Assembly: GCA_000470055.1 (NCBI GenBank)
Contig: HG326877.1
Span: forward strand, 1 to 64,000
DNA length: 64,000 nt
DNA from: Campylobacter coli 76339
GTDB lineage: Bacteria; Campylobacterota; Campylobacteria; Campylobacterales; Campylobacteraceae
Direction of reading: 5' to 3'
Part shown: positions 8,917-18,180 of the stretch, piece by piece
Layout of the letters: the number at the start of each line of letters is the position of its first letter
Numbering within the stretch: the first letter of the stretch is position 1
Notes under the pieces: model-generated
What the model saw: the letters and a program-made list of their open reading frames with translations, nothing else
What the model was told of the DNA's origin: nothing
Databases searched by the model: none
Program-made: the position numbers and the translations under genes

Positions 8917-9489
8917 TTATTTTTCGTTAGCTTCAACTTCGATATTAAGATGAACATCATCACCTAAAGTAATGGTTGAAGTGCCTGGTGCAAAGTTAAA
9001 ATCAGAGCGTTTAATTTTACCATTTAAAGAAAAACCTACTTTTTCTTTACCATCTTTACCTTTAGCTGTACCGCCGATTTCAGTATCTAAAACCACCTCT
9101 TTAGAAACACCTGCTATGGTTAAAGTTCCTGTCATTTTACCTTTTTCGTTATCGATTTTTTCATATTTTTTCATTACAAAAGTCATATTAGGAAATTGTT
9201 TTGCTTTGAAAAAATCATTTTGTTGTAAGTGATTATCTCTTGTTTGGTTGTCTGTATTTACAGATGCTACTTTGATTGTTGCTTCAAGTTTTTTAAATTC
9301 AAAACTCGCAGGATCAAAATCAATTACCGCATCGTAATCTTGAAAATTTCCTTTTACATTGCTGATTTGTAAATGTTTAATTTTAAAACCTACATCAGTA
9401 TGAGTTTTATCTAAAGTATATTCTTTAGCAAATAAACCTGTACCTAGCAAAGAAACCGCAACAAGGGAGCTCAATAAAATCTTTTTCAT
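8917..9489 (-). CDS. YceI family periplasmic protein
   Basis: This 190-residue protein has a cleavable signal peptide (about 1-21, ending LGTGLFA). The mature part is a YceI lipocalin-like barrel: it begins YTLDKTHTDVGFKIKHL and has the conserved SVNTDNQTRDNHL region and the C-terminal GDDVHLNIEVEA. YceI proteins bind isoprenoid or amphiphilic ligands in the periplasm; the ligand here is unknown. It has its own SD and appears monocistronic. Confidence 0.92.
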   Translation of the reverse strand: MKKILLSSLVAVSLLGTGLFAKEYTLDKTHTDVGFKIKHLQISNVKGNFQDYDAVIDFDPASFEFKKLEATIKVASVNTDNQTRDNHLQQNDFFKAKQFPNMTFVMKKYEKIDNEKGKMTGTLTIAGVSKEVVLDTEIGGTAKGKDGKEKVGFSLNGKIKRSDFNFAPGTSTITLGDDVHLNIEVEANEK

Positions 9490-9551
9490 TTTATTCCTTT
9501 CTTTATAATTTTATGTAAAAAGAATTCTATTAAACAAAAAACAATCAATTA

Positions 9552-9926
9552 TTAATGATAATTATACTCCATTTTATTTTTTAGTAAAGTTACAAATTCA
9601 TCAAAGCTAGGCAAATTTAAATCCTTAAATTCTCTTTGTTGTTTGCCCCACATACACTCTGGAAAAAAGGCATCTTCTTTAAATCTTGCCATTACATGAA
9701 AATGTACCCTTGGGACATAGTTTGCAAAAGAAGCAATATTAATTTTTTCAGGTTTATAAAATTCTATCATAGCCTTTTCACATCGCAAGATTTTATCAAA
9801 AAGTTCTTTTTGAAGCTCACAAGGACAATCACTAAATTCTTTATAAATCTGCTTAGTAAAAATTTTAATCCAAGGTACTTGAGATTCCTCTTTTTCGATA
9901 TAAATCCACTCATTTTCATAAATCAT
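9552..9926 (-). CDS. HIT (histidine triad) family protein, variant motif
   Basis: This 124-residue cytosolic HIT-like protein probably acts on nucleotide conjugates. The catalytic motif reads PRVHFHVMAR (about 71-80). The HxHxH pattern therefore keeps the second and third histidines, but the first is Arg. Length and the downstream Trp/Phe-rich tail fit the family. Losing the first triad His may weaken but does not exclude hydrolase activity, because the nucleophilic middle His is retained. Confidence 0.78.
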   Translation of the reverse strand: MIYENEWIYIEKEESQVPWIKIFTKQIYKEFSDCPCELQKELFDKILRCEKAMIEFYKPEKINIASFANYVPRVHFHVMARFKEDAFFPECMWGKQQREFKDLNLPSFDEFVTLLKNKMEYNYH

Positions 9927-10035
9927 TAATCTTCCTTTGAAATTGTATTGATTGTTATTTTACAAAATTTATCAAATTTTTAAGTCAAAATGCGTTAATA
10001 TTGCTAAAATATATAAAAAAACAAAAGGAGGAAAA

Positions 10036-10713
10036 ATGCAAATTGGCTTAAATTACAACTATGCTAGTAATTCCTCTTATGAAAAAACACAAAAAAATAA
10101 TACCACACAAGAAAATACAGAAAACACAAACTCACAAAATAAAGACTCGAAACAAAATAATGAACAAACCCAAATGATAAACGGAGTTGAACTTACCCTG
10201 CAACAAGTGCAACAACTTCGCGAGCTTCAAAGCATAGATAGAAATGTAAAAGCTCACGAAGCAGCGCATCAAGCTGCAGGAGGTGGCTTAGCTGGAGCGG
10301 CTAGCTTTAGTTATACAAGAGGGCCTGATAATCAAATGTATGCTGTAGCGGGCGAAGTTCCTATCAGAATGCAAGAAGGAAGAACACCTGAAGAAACTAT
10401 AGCCAATGCGCGTCAAGTTGCTGCAGCAGCTATGGCGCCTGCTGACCCTAGCCCGCAAGATTATAAAGTCGCTGCAAATGCTGCAAAAATGGAATTTGAT
10501 GCAAGAGCTGAAGCAACAAAACTTAAAGCTCAAGAAGCAAAAGAAAAAAAGGAAGAAGAGGAAGAAAAACAAGAATCTTCTGATAAAAACAATCAAGACT
10601 CCAAAAACAACCCTGAAAAAGTAGAAGCAAACAAAGAATTTAAAAATTTCATTGGTACAATCTATCAACAAAATTCACAAAACAATCAAATCAATTTTAG
10701 TTTAGTTTCTTAA
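10036..10713 (+). CDS. SprA-related putative metalloprotease
   Basis: The start at 10036 follows a perfect SD (AAAGGAGG), giving 225 residues. Residues 1-50 are Asn/Thr/Gln-rich and disordered. The core (about 55-145) matches the SprA-related family: DRNVKAHEAAHQAAGGGLAG with an HExxH zinc motif (HEAAH), then SYTRGPDNQMYAVAGEVPI and the Ala-rich stretch ARQVAAAAMAPADPSPQD. A Lys/Glu coiled-coil and low-complexity tail follow. No signal peptide is seen. Family members are putative zinc peptidases of unknown substrate. The N-terminus (MQIGLNYNYASNSSYEK) looks like the flagellar co-expressed proteins of this window, which suggests but does not prove secretion. Confidence 0.82.
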   Translation: MQIGLNYNYASNSSYEKTQKNNTTQENTENTNSQNKDSKQNNEQTQMINGVELTLQQVQQLRELQSIDRNVKAHEAAHQAAGGGLAGAASFSYTRGPDNQMYAVAGEVPIRMQEGRTPEETIANARQVAAAAMAPADPSPQDYKVAANAAKMEFDARAEATKLKAQEAKEKKEEEEEKQESSDKNNQDSKNNPEKVEANKEFKNFIGTIYQQNSQNNQINFSLVS

Positions 10714-10732
10714 AAATATTTTCGATGATATT

Positions 10733-11437
10733 TTAGTAAATTTCTATATTTTGAGAATTTAGCTTTCTATAAGCAGCACAAGCTTCTTGGTGTTTTTTAT
10801 CACAAGCCATACCTAAATATCTCTTAGCCTTTTTTAAATCTTTTTTCTCAAGCTCATAATAACGCCCGATCAGATAACAAGCCTCTCCAAAACCCAAAGT
10901 ACAAGATCTAGAATAAAAAGATAAAGCTGATTTAAGATTTTGTCTCATAAGCTCTCCTCTTTCATATAAAAAGCCTAATTTATAGCAAGCCCTAGCATCT
11001 TTTAAATCGCAAGATCTTTTATAAAAATGCGTAGTCATTTGACCATCTTTTTCATCTTCATAAAATAAACCAAGACGATTACAACTTGAAGAATCGCCTA
11101 AATTACAAGCCTTATTAAAGGCTAAAAGAGATTCGTTTTTATAACCCTTATCTTCTAAAACCAAAGCCATATTAGAACAAGCCTTAGCTAAACCGAGCTT
11201 GCAAGATTTATCATAAAATTTATACGCTTTGTTAAAATCCCTTGTAACCCCTTGAGCATTTTCATTCATATAGGCCAAAGAAAAACAAGCTTTAGCACTA
11301 TCTTTCTCGCAAAGTCTTTCAAAAATTTCATATGCTTTTACAAATTTATTTCCCTCATAAAGTCTTAAGGCATTATCTAAATCGTCCACGGCAAAAAGAG
11401 TATGAAAAAACAAAGATAAAATAAAAAATATCCTCAT
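10733..11437 (-). CDS. Sel1-repeat periplasmic protein
   Basis: This 234-residue protein has a signal peptide (about 1-16, FFILSLFFHTLFA) followed by five to six Sel1-like (TPR-related) repeats of about 35 residues. Each carries paired cysteines in the pattern C-x7-AC (for example CEKDSAKAC, CKLGLAKAC, CDLKDARAC), as in the cysteine-rich Hcp-like proteins of Helicobacter. Such solenoids mediate protein-protein contacts in the periplasm. Its ATG overlaps the probable stop of the dynamin-like gene (ATGA), so it is the last gene of the frd-dlp transcription unit. Confidence 0.88.
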   Translation of the reverse strand: MRIFFILSLFFHTLFAVDDLDNALRLYEGNKFVKAYEIFERLCEKDSAKACFSLAYMNENAQGVTRDFNKAYKFYDKSCKLGLAKACSNMALVLEDKGYKNESLLAFNKACNLGDSSSCNRLGLFYEDEKDGQMTTHFYKRSCDLKDARACYKLGFLYERGELMRQNLKSALSFYSRSCTLGFGEACYLIGRYYELEKKDLKKAKRYLGMACDKKHQEACAAYRKLNSQNIEIY

Positions 11438-13267
11438 AAATTTTCCTTCAATGCACTTCTTACTTCTAAAATTTGCTCTTTGCGTTTTTGCAATTCTACT
11501 TTTTTTAAGTCTAAAATTTTATTTTTTTCTTTAATTATATTTTTATTTTGTTCTAAAAAATGATTAGATATTTTTACTAAAATCGGCTTATTGATAAGTA
11601 AAGCTTCAAATTCATAGACATTGAGTTCGGTTAAAACTCTCTCATAAATTTCACTCTTCTTAGGATAAAAAAGAGCAAATTCAGAGCTATCTAACTCATA
11701 AAGAACTCGACTTTCGTTGATTTTTCTACTAAAAAATAGCCAAGCTTAATTTTGTAGCATTTTCATAATTTGCAAAAGCTTTGAGATTTAATTTTTCAAA
11801 AAATAAATCCAACTCCAAAATACTTTTAAATAAAAGTTCTTTAAAGTCTTTTAAAAAGTACTCATCACTTGCATTGCAAAAAGCCCTAAGTTCGCTAAAA
11901 TTTTTATCACTTTGCAAGATATGATCTTTTTGTATATTTGAAAATTCAGCTTTAAAAAGCAGTATGTCTTTTTCTAAATTGTCTATAAAATCTTTTAATT
12001 TTTGTTTTATCTTTTCAAATGATTCATAAATTTCATTTTTGATTTTTTTAAATTCTTTATTCATCATATCACTGTTATAAAACATTGCCAAAAAAGCATC
12101 ATCGCTCGAGATAAAAGGGGCTTTATAATCGTATTTTACATATAAATCCTTTTTCAAAAACCCCTTAGCTTCTTTATAAAAATGAGCCTCTTTTTCTTTA
12201 ATGCAATTAAAAATTTCACTTGCAATTCTCTCACCAATACTTTTAAGCTTGTTTAAAATTTGATGATTTAAAATTTGAACTTCTTTTATAAAATCATCAA
12301 AAGAAGAATTTAATTTCTCTTGATAAGTTTGAAATTGATTTACAAGCTTGTCGAAAATATCTACAAAAAGCCTATTTTCATCTTCTAAAACTTGACACAA
12401 ATGAAGCATTTTTCTCTTTGTAAATTTTTGTTTTAAAGCTTTTTCATCTAAGCTATCTAAAAAATCTAATAAAAGATTAAAATTAGATTCTTTATATTTT
12501 ACCTCCTCTTTTGCTTCCTTGCAAGAAATGGCAATCAATTCTTTAAAATATTTAGAAAAAACTGTTTTAGCATAACCTAATACATTTTCTAATTCTTGAG
12601 CGCTAAGCTTATCTTTTTGATTTAAGACACAAATGCTGTTTTCACCCAAAAGCTCTAAATTTGCCTTTATAGCGTCTTCTTCGCTCTTTTTTCCTGCATT
12701 ATCAATCAAGCTTAACCAAATCGCCGCATGGATATTTTGAAGCTCCTTTAGAGTGGTTAAAGTATCATCTTCATTAGCATTGAGTCCTGGAGTATCCACT
12801 AGAGTGATTTTTTTAAGTAAAGGTATGGGTGCAAAAATATGCAAACTTTTTGTTTCTTTTATATTATTTCTTTGATCTGTATATTTTGCCAACTCCTCTA
12901 TATGGGTGATTTCATCACTTCCATCTTGAAATTCAACTCTTAAAAAATATTCATCTGCATAACGCAAAAAAGTAGGTTTAAAAGTAACTGGTACCACTCC
13001 TGTAGGCAAACATTCTTTTTTTAAGATTAAATTTAAAAGGGTGGATTTTCCGCTTGAAAATTGACCTATGATAGCAATATTAATATTTTTTTCTAAAGAA
13101 AAACTCAATTCTTCAAGCTCTTGAGTAAGATTATAGCTTGGGTGCATGAAAGGCTCATTTAGTTTTTTACACAGCATTTTAATTTGCCCTTCAAAGCTTT
13201 TATCAAAATCTATATTATAGGCATCTTCATAAGCTTTTATAAAATGATTTAAAATATTAATTTGCAT
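11434..13267 (-). pseudogene. Dynamin-like GTPase 2, interrupted by a +1 frameshift near the 3' end
   Basis: The gene encodes the second of a tandem pair of bacterial dynamin-like proteins, membrane-tethering GTPases (Cj-DLP2 type). P-loop GQFSSGKST (68-76), DTPGLNANEDD and the G4 variant NQKDK are visible, followed by long helical regions. The frame stops at 11729, at 512 residues, straight after an A6 tract on the plus strand (11731-11736). Strongly coding sequence then continues for 97 codons in another frame (reading SRKINESRVLYEL ... SALKENL) and ends at 11434, overlapping the Sel1 gene. Removing one T of the tract gives a single protein of about 610 residues. It is either a homopolymer sequencing error or true slippage. 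Confidence 0.8.
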
Positions 13268-15443
13268 TCATAAGCTCCACTTCAAGCTGTTGTAATTTTG
13301 CAATTTTTTCCAAATTTTCCTCATAGGAAAATAAAATATCAGCATTTTGATTTTTAAGATTATTGATCAATTGTTCAATACTTGCTAGCTTTTCTTTTTG
13401 CAATACTTCATAATTTGCCATTCTTTCATTCAAGAAAGCAAAAAAAGCGCCATTGATATCTAAATCCTTTAATATAGCACCTATATTAAAACTTTCAAAA
13501 GTACTAAAAATCACTTCCGTTAGTCTTGTTTCAAGCTCAAATAAATCGACTTTGGTGGAGATAATTTGCTCAATTTGCAGTCTTAATAATGCAAATTTTT
13601 CATCACTAAAAATATTTTCTATCTTTTTAGAAATTTCATCTTTAAAACCCCCAAATCCATTGTCAAAATCATCTTTTAAGAACTCATATTTTAAAGCTAA
13701 ACTTGTTTTTAATTCTTCTATTTTTTTAATATTTTCAAATTTGACTTCTCTTAAAATATCATTGATACCATCTTTAACCGTGATATCTATCATATTTAAA
13801 ATACGATTAATATTAATTTTTTGAGCTTTATCTTTTAGATATTTAATCTCATCAATCAAACGTTCTTTGAGTTTTTTAGCCAATAATAAAACAAGATTAT
13901 CCACCCCATTTTCAAAATTCTCAAGATTTAAAATAGAATTTGAAATCTCTTCCTTTGCTTTCCTGAGTGCTTCTTCTTTGGCTTTAAATTCCGATAAAAG
14001 CTTATTGTTTTCTTCACTTAAGCCTTGTCCATCTTCTTTTATAAGCTTATTTTGCATTTCGTATTCATTTAAAATATTTTTAAGCTCCAAAAGCAATTCT
14101 TTTTTATAGGCTTGTAAAATAATTTTACTTTTTTCTCCGGAATAAAGCTCATTAAAAAGGTATTCCTCAAATTCTTTCATACCGCTTTTCTTAAAACTTT
14201 CTTCAGAAGATAAACCCTTGTAAAAATCACTTGCCATTTTTGCGCTTACGCATAAAAAATCTATCTTTTCTATCAAATGCGTGTCAAAATTTTCAAGTCT
14301 AGCCTTAAGACTTTCTTTGGTGTAAATTATCACTTCATCTAAATCTTTTTGGCTCAATAAATCCGCCTTAGTAAGGACAATTAAAAATTTACTAAGCCGA
14401 GAATTTAATAAACAATGGATTAAAAATTCAGCATCCTTTTGTGTTAAAGCTTGAGAAGCATTCATAAGATGGATTAAAAAATCGCTTTCTTTAAGATACT
14501 CGTTAGTTAGAATTTCTCTTTGTACGACTATGTCATCAAGCCCTGGAGTATCCACTATAGAGATATTGTTTTTTAAAAATTCCAAATTGCTTTTGATTTC
14601 TATCTTTTTAATAAGGGCAGAAATTTGGTTTTTAGCAGAACTGAAATCCTTGAGTTCATTTAAATTGATTTTTTGCGTTAAAGCTTTATCTTGAACATAT
14701 TCTTTTATATCGACCTTTAAAGCAAGTTCATCGATAAATTCTTTTAATTCCTTGCTAAATTTGGAACTTTTTAATATATTATCCCATTCTTGAGTATCCC
14801 AAAAATAAATCACAGCCTCTTGAGTATCGCCATAGCTTAATAAAGTCAAATTTGCAGTTTCAGGGATATTAGAAACACCTAAAAAATCCTCTTTTAAAAG
14901 TGCATTGAGCAAACTTGATTTTCCTGAATTCATAACCCCTGTTATAGCTATATTGAATTCTAATTTTTGAAATTTTTCCAAAGTTTTTTGAAGTCTTATT
15001 TTGCTATTTTCATCAAAACTTAATTTGCTAAGTTCTATATTGATATGATTAAGCTCATTAAAACCACTTTGAAACAAAGCTTTTTTATCAATACTTTGAA
15101 CTTGAATATTTTGTATGTATTCTAAAATTTCAGTATTGTTTGAAATTTTTTGCAAAATTCGCAAAGCTTTTAACAAATCTTGTTTAGGTATAAAACCTTC
15201 TCTAAACATATTTAAAACACAAATTTGAGCTTTTTGAATACTGAAAATATCTACTCTTAAATCAATTTTTTTACATATACTACTAAATTCCTTTAAGAGA
15301 AAATATCTTTCATAATTTTCCTTACTAACGCTTAATATTATAGCAAGTTCAGAAACATCAAGAATGTTTTTATCTTTAAAGCTTGCATTAAAATCTAAAA
15401 GCTGAAGTTCATTTTGCCAGAGTTTTTGGAGTAATTCTTTCAT
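13257..15443 (-). CDS. Dynamin-like GTPase 1
   Basis: This 728-residue bacterial dynamin-like protein has P-loop GVMNSGKSS (169-177), DTPGLDD (G3) and LTKAD (G4). A helical N-terminal region (1-160) and a long coiled-coil stalk (about 470-728) flank the GTPase domain. Campylobacter DLP1 and DLP2 form a heterotetramer that tethers and remodels membrane. The gene overlaps dlp2 by 11 bases, so equal dosage is likely. Upstream, its RBS (AAGGGGA) lies in a perfect 9-bp hairpin only two bases beyond the frdB stop, which suggests translational coupling to frdB. Confidence 0.93.
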   Translation of the reverse strand: MKELLQKLWQNELQLLDFNASFKDKNILDVSELAIILSVSKENYERYFLLKEFSSICKKIDLRVDIFSIQKAQICVLNMFREGFIPKQDLLKALRILQKISNNTEILEYIQNIQVQSIDKKALFQSGFNELNHINIELSKLSFDENSKIRLQKTLEKFQKLEFNIAITGVMNSGKSSLLNALLKEDFLGVSNIPETANLTLLSYGDTQEAVIYFWDTQEWDNILKSSKFSKELKEFIDELALKVDIKEYVQDKALTQKINLNELKDFSSAKNQISALIKKIEIKSNLEFLKNNISIVDTPGLDDIVVQREILTNEYLKESDFLIHLMNASQALTQKDAEFLIHCLLNSRLSKFLIVLTKADLLSQKDLDEVIIYTKESLKARLENFDTHLIEKIDFLCVSAKMASDFYKGLSSEESFKKSGMKEFEEYLFNELYSGEKSKIILQAYKKELLLELKNILNEYEMQNKLIKEDGQGLSEENNKLLSEFKAKEEALRKAKEEISNSILNLENFENGVDNLVLLLAKKLKERLIDEIKYLKDKAQKININRILNMIDITVKDGINDILREVKFENIKKIEELKTSLALKYEFLKDDFDNGFGGFKDEISKKIENIFSDEKFALLRLQIEQIISTKVDLFELETRLTEVIFSTFESFNIGAILKDLDINGAFFAFLNERMANYEVLQKEKLASIEQLINNLKNQNADILFSYEENLEKIAKLQQLEVELMNAN

Positions 15444-15444
15444 A

Positions 15445-15469
15445 ATTTTCCCCTTTTTAAGGGGAAAAT
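15445..15469 (-). promoter_or_regulatory. RBS-sequestering hairpin between frdB and dlp1
   Basis: On the minus strand ATTTTCCCC - TTAAAAA - GGGGAAAAT forms a perfect 9-bp stem, followed two bases later by the dlp1 ATG (15443). The right arm contains the Shine-Dalgarno sequence. There is no T-run after it, so it is not a typical intrinsic terminator. A ribosome finishing frdB at 15471-15473 would cover the left arm and free the RBS. Confidence 0.65.
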
Positions 15470-15470
15470 A

Positions 15471-16196
15471 TTATTTATTTCTTTGAGCAACAAGTTGTCT
15501 TCTCATATAAGCAATTTTACTTTGTAAAGGTAAATCTTTAGGACAATTATCTTCACAAGCTAACAAAGACATACATCCAAAAACACCATCATCATCGCCC
15601 ACTAATTCATAGAAATCCTCTACTGTTCTATGATCATGCGGATCTTGTAAATATCTAGCTGTTCTTAAAAGCCCTGTTGCTGCGATAAAATTCGGACGCA
15701 TAAGCTTAGTTGCACATGAAGCCACGCAAATTCCACACTCGATACAACGATCAAGCTCAAAAGTTTCATCTGCTACTTCAGGCTCTATGCGTTCTTCAAT
15801 TTTTGAAATATCAGTTTCTTTTTCATTATGTACCCAACTTTCAACACGCTTACACATATCTTCAAACCACTCACCCGTATTGACACTTAAATCCTTAATA
15901 TGTCTAAATGCAGGCATAGGCATAAGCTCAATAACTCCATCAGGATAATCTTTTGTCAGAGTCTTACAAGCAAGCTTTGGCACACCATTGATCATCATTG
16001 CACAAGATCCACAAATCCCCGCACGGCAAACAAAGTCAAAACTCAAATCCGCATCCATTTTTTCGCGGATTAAAGTCAAGCACACAAAAACTGTCATAAA
16101 AGGAGTTTCTTCAAGCTCATAAGTTACAAAATGAGGTTTTGAAATTTTACTTAAAGGATTGTATTTAAACGCCTTTATTGTTAATTTTCTACTCAT
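15471..16196 (-). CDS. frdB: Fumarate reductase iron-sulfur subunit
   Basis: This 241-residue electron-transfer subunit of the quinol:fumarate reductase complex joins the FAD subunit to the diheme membrane anchor. Cys57, Cys62, Cys65 and Cys77 (CRAGICGSC...C) ligate the [2Fe-2S] cluster. [11 protein letters not shown] (151-161) and [12 protein letters not shown] (208-219) supply ligands for the [4Fe-4S] and [3Fe-4S] clusters. It overlaps the frdA stop (TATGAGTAG), giving tight coupling in frdCAB. In Campylobacter this enzyme also provides succinate dehydrogenase activity. Confidence 0.97.
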   Translation of the reverse strand: MSRKLTIKAFKYNPLSKISKPHFVTYELEETPFMTVFVCLTLIREKMDADLSFDFVCRAGICGSCAMMINGVPKLACKTLTKDYPDGVIELMPMPAFRHIKDLSVNTGEWFEDMCKRVESWVHNEKETDISKIEERIEPEVADETFELDRCIECGICVASCATKLMRPNFIAATGLLRTARYLQDPHDHRTVEDFYELVGDDDGVFGCMSLLACEDNCPKDLPLQSKIAYMRRQLVAQRNK

Positions 16197-18180
16197 AATC
16201 CACTCCTATTCTTTGATTTAGTGCTTTATATTTTGGTTGCAATTCATAAGGCATTAAAGCATGTTGAATTTCATGACGACTTTTACCTTCAGCTTCCATT
16301 TTTTCGCGGATTGCATCAACTTCAGCTTGACGCTTTTCGCTTAAAGGATTTTCTATGATATTACCTTTAGCACCGTATCCACGGAATGCAGGTGGCATTT
16401 CCATTTTCATAATATCAAGTTCATCATATTCAACACGAGGCAAGCTTTCGCCCTCTACCCAGTAAGTTAAAGTTCTCTTCATCCAGTTCAAATCATCTCT
16501 TTTTGGATAATCCTCTCTATAGTGCGCCCCACGACTTTCAGTTCTTAATAACGCTCCATAAGCTACACAAAGTGCAACTTTAAGCATTCTTGGAACTCTA
16601 TAAGCTTCTTCTAGCTCAGGGTTTGCGCAGTCAAGTTCTTTACAATGCACTTTTACATTTTGAGATTCTTTATAAAGTTTTTCAAGCTCATCAACAGCCT
16701 CTTTTAAACCTTCGCCTGTTCTAAAGATTGCTACTTTATCCCACATGATTTCTTTCATTCTATTTTTAATTTCAAAAACAGAATATTTACCCTCTTTATC
16801 TACTAAAGATTTTAAATATTGATATTCTTTTGTTAAAAAGTCTTTTACTACATTTGTATCGATAACTTCACCATTATTTTTACAATAATCTGCAAAATAA
16901 TCTCCTACAATCATACCTGCAACAACAGTTTCAGCACAGCTATTTCCACCTAAGCGGTTAAATCCATGCATATCCCAACAAGCTGCTTCACCGCAAGCAA
17001 AAAGACCATCTAACCATTGACTCTCGCCTGTAGGTTTAGTTCTAATTCCACCCATAGAATAATGTTGCATAGGTAAAACCGGAGCCCAACCTTTTGGACC
17101 TTCATCAGCAGGATCAATACCATTGAAAGTTTTACAAATATCTTGCACATCACGAAGATTTTTTTCCACATGCGCACGACCAAGTATAGAAATATCGAGC
17201 CACAAATGATCACCATAAGGACTTTTTACACCCTTACCTTTTCTGATGTGCTCCATCATTCTACGACTTACCACATCACGGCTTGCAAGTTCTTTTTTCT
17301 CTGGCTCATAATCAGGCATAAAACGATATCCATCCACATCGCGTAAGATTCCACCATCTCCACGACATCCTTCAGTAAGTAAAATTCCACTTGGAACAAT
17401 AGGCGTTGGGTGAAATTGTACAGCTTCCATATTTGAAAGTCTACAAAGTCCTGTTTCAAGAGCTATAGCCGCACCTGTTCCTTCACAGATGACTGCGTTT
17501 GTAGTTTGCTTATAAATTCTACCATAACCACCGGTTGCTATCATTGTTCCTCTTGCGATATATGCAATCAATTGTCCATTAGTTAAATCTCTTGCGATTA
17601 CACCCAAGCATTTTTTACCATCATGGATAACTCTAACTGCTTCCATTCTATCGATGATTTTTACCTGATGCTTGATAGCTTCATTGGCCACACCATAAAG
17701 CATACAGTGACCTGTAGCATCAGCTATATAGCAAGTTCTCCATTTTTTAGTCCCACCAAAGTCACGAGCGTTGATAAGTCCATGAGCTTCTTCTTTTTCT
17801 TCAATTACAGTTTTTTGAGCATTAATAACAACTGTTCTTGGCCCTTTAGTTACCCTAGTCCAAGGAACCCCCCAAGCAGCAAGTTCACGGACAGCTTTTG
17901 GAGCAGTTTGTGCAAACATTCTTGCCACTTCTTGATCACAGCCCCAGTCACTTCCTTTTACTGTATCCGCAAAGTGCAGATCTTCATTATCACCCTCACC
18001 TTTAGCACCATTTCCTAAAGAAGCTTGCATACCTCCTTGCACCGCAGCAGAGTGAGAACGCTTTACTGGACAAATACTTAAAAGTGTTACGCTTTGACCA
18101 CTTTTTGCTACCTCTATCGCAGCTCTAAGACCTGCTAAACCTCCGCCTATTACTAAAGCATCACTATATTGAATATTCAT
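16189..18180 (-). CDS. frdA: Fumarate reductase flavoprotein subunit
   Basis: This catalytic FAD subunit (663 residues from the preferred start) reduces fumarate to succinate on the cytoplasmic side of the inner membrane. It has the N-terminal dinucleotide motif [10 protein letters not shown] and the flavinylation-type region [16 protein letters not shown]. Catalytic-site motifs include [18 protein letters not shown] and the [14 protein letters not shown] signature. A start twelve bases upstream (18192) exists, but GGAG sits correctly before the ATG at 18180 and yields [10 protein letters not shown], the form I know from C. jejuni. The start lies inside the 3' end of frdC. Confidence 0.97.
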   Translation of the reverse strand: MNIQYSDALVIGGGLAGLRAAIEVAKSGQSVTLLSICPVKRSHSAAVQGGMQASLGNGAKGEGDNEDLHFADTVKGSDWGCDQEVARMFAQTAPKAVRELAAWGVPWTRVTKGPRTVVINAQKTVIEEKEEAHGLINARDFGGTKKWRTCYIADATGHCMLYGVANEAIKHQVKIIDRMEAVRVIHDGKKCLGVIARDLTNGQLIAYIARGTMIATGGYGRIYKQTTNAVICEGTGAAIALETGLCRLSNMEAVQFHPTPIVPSGILLTEGCRGDGGILRDVDGYRFMPDYEPEKKELASRDVVSRRMMEHIRKGKGVKSPYGDHLWLDISILGRAHVEKNLRDVQDICKTFNGIDPADEGPKGWAPVLPMQHYSMGGIRTKPTGESQWLDGLFACGEAACWDMHGFNRLGGNSCAETVVAGMIVGDYFADYCKNNGEVIDTNVVKDFLTKEYQYLKSLVDKEGKYSVFEIKNRMKEIMWDKVAIFRTGEGLKEAVDELEKLYKESQNVKVHCKELDCANPELEEAYRVPRMLKVALCVAYGALLRTESRGAHYREDYPKRDDLNWMKRTLTYWVEGESLPRVEYDELDIMKMEMPPAFRGYGAKGNIIENPLSEKRQAEVDAIREKMEAEGKSRHEIQHALMPYELQPKYKALNQRIGVDYE

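Noticed and set aside
10288-10671. Long open frame on the minus strand opposite the SprA-like gene
   Set aside because: Its composition (Phe/Cys/Ser-rich low complexity) is the antisense of the Lys/Glu and Ala-rich coding strand; no RBS or family match. The plus-strand gene has a perfect SD and a conserved domain.
13453-14109. Open frames on the plus strand inside the dynamin-like gene
   Set aside because: These are antisense shadows of the AT-rich coiled-coil region, rich in Ser/Ile/Lys, with no RBS.
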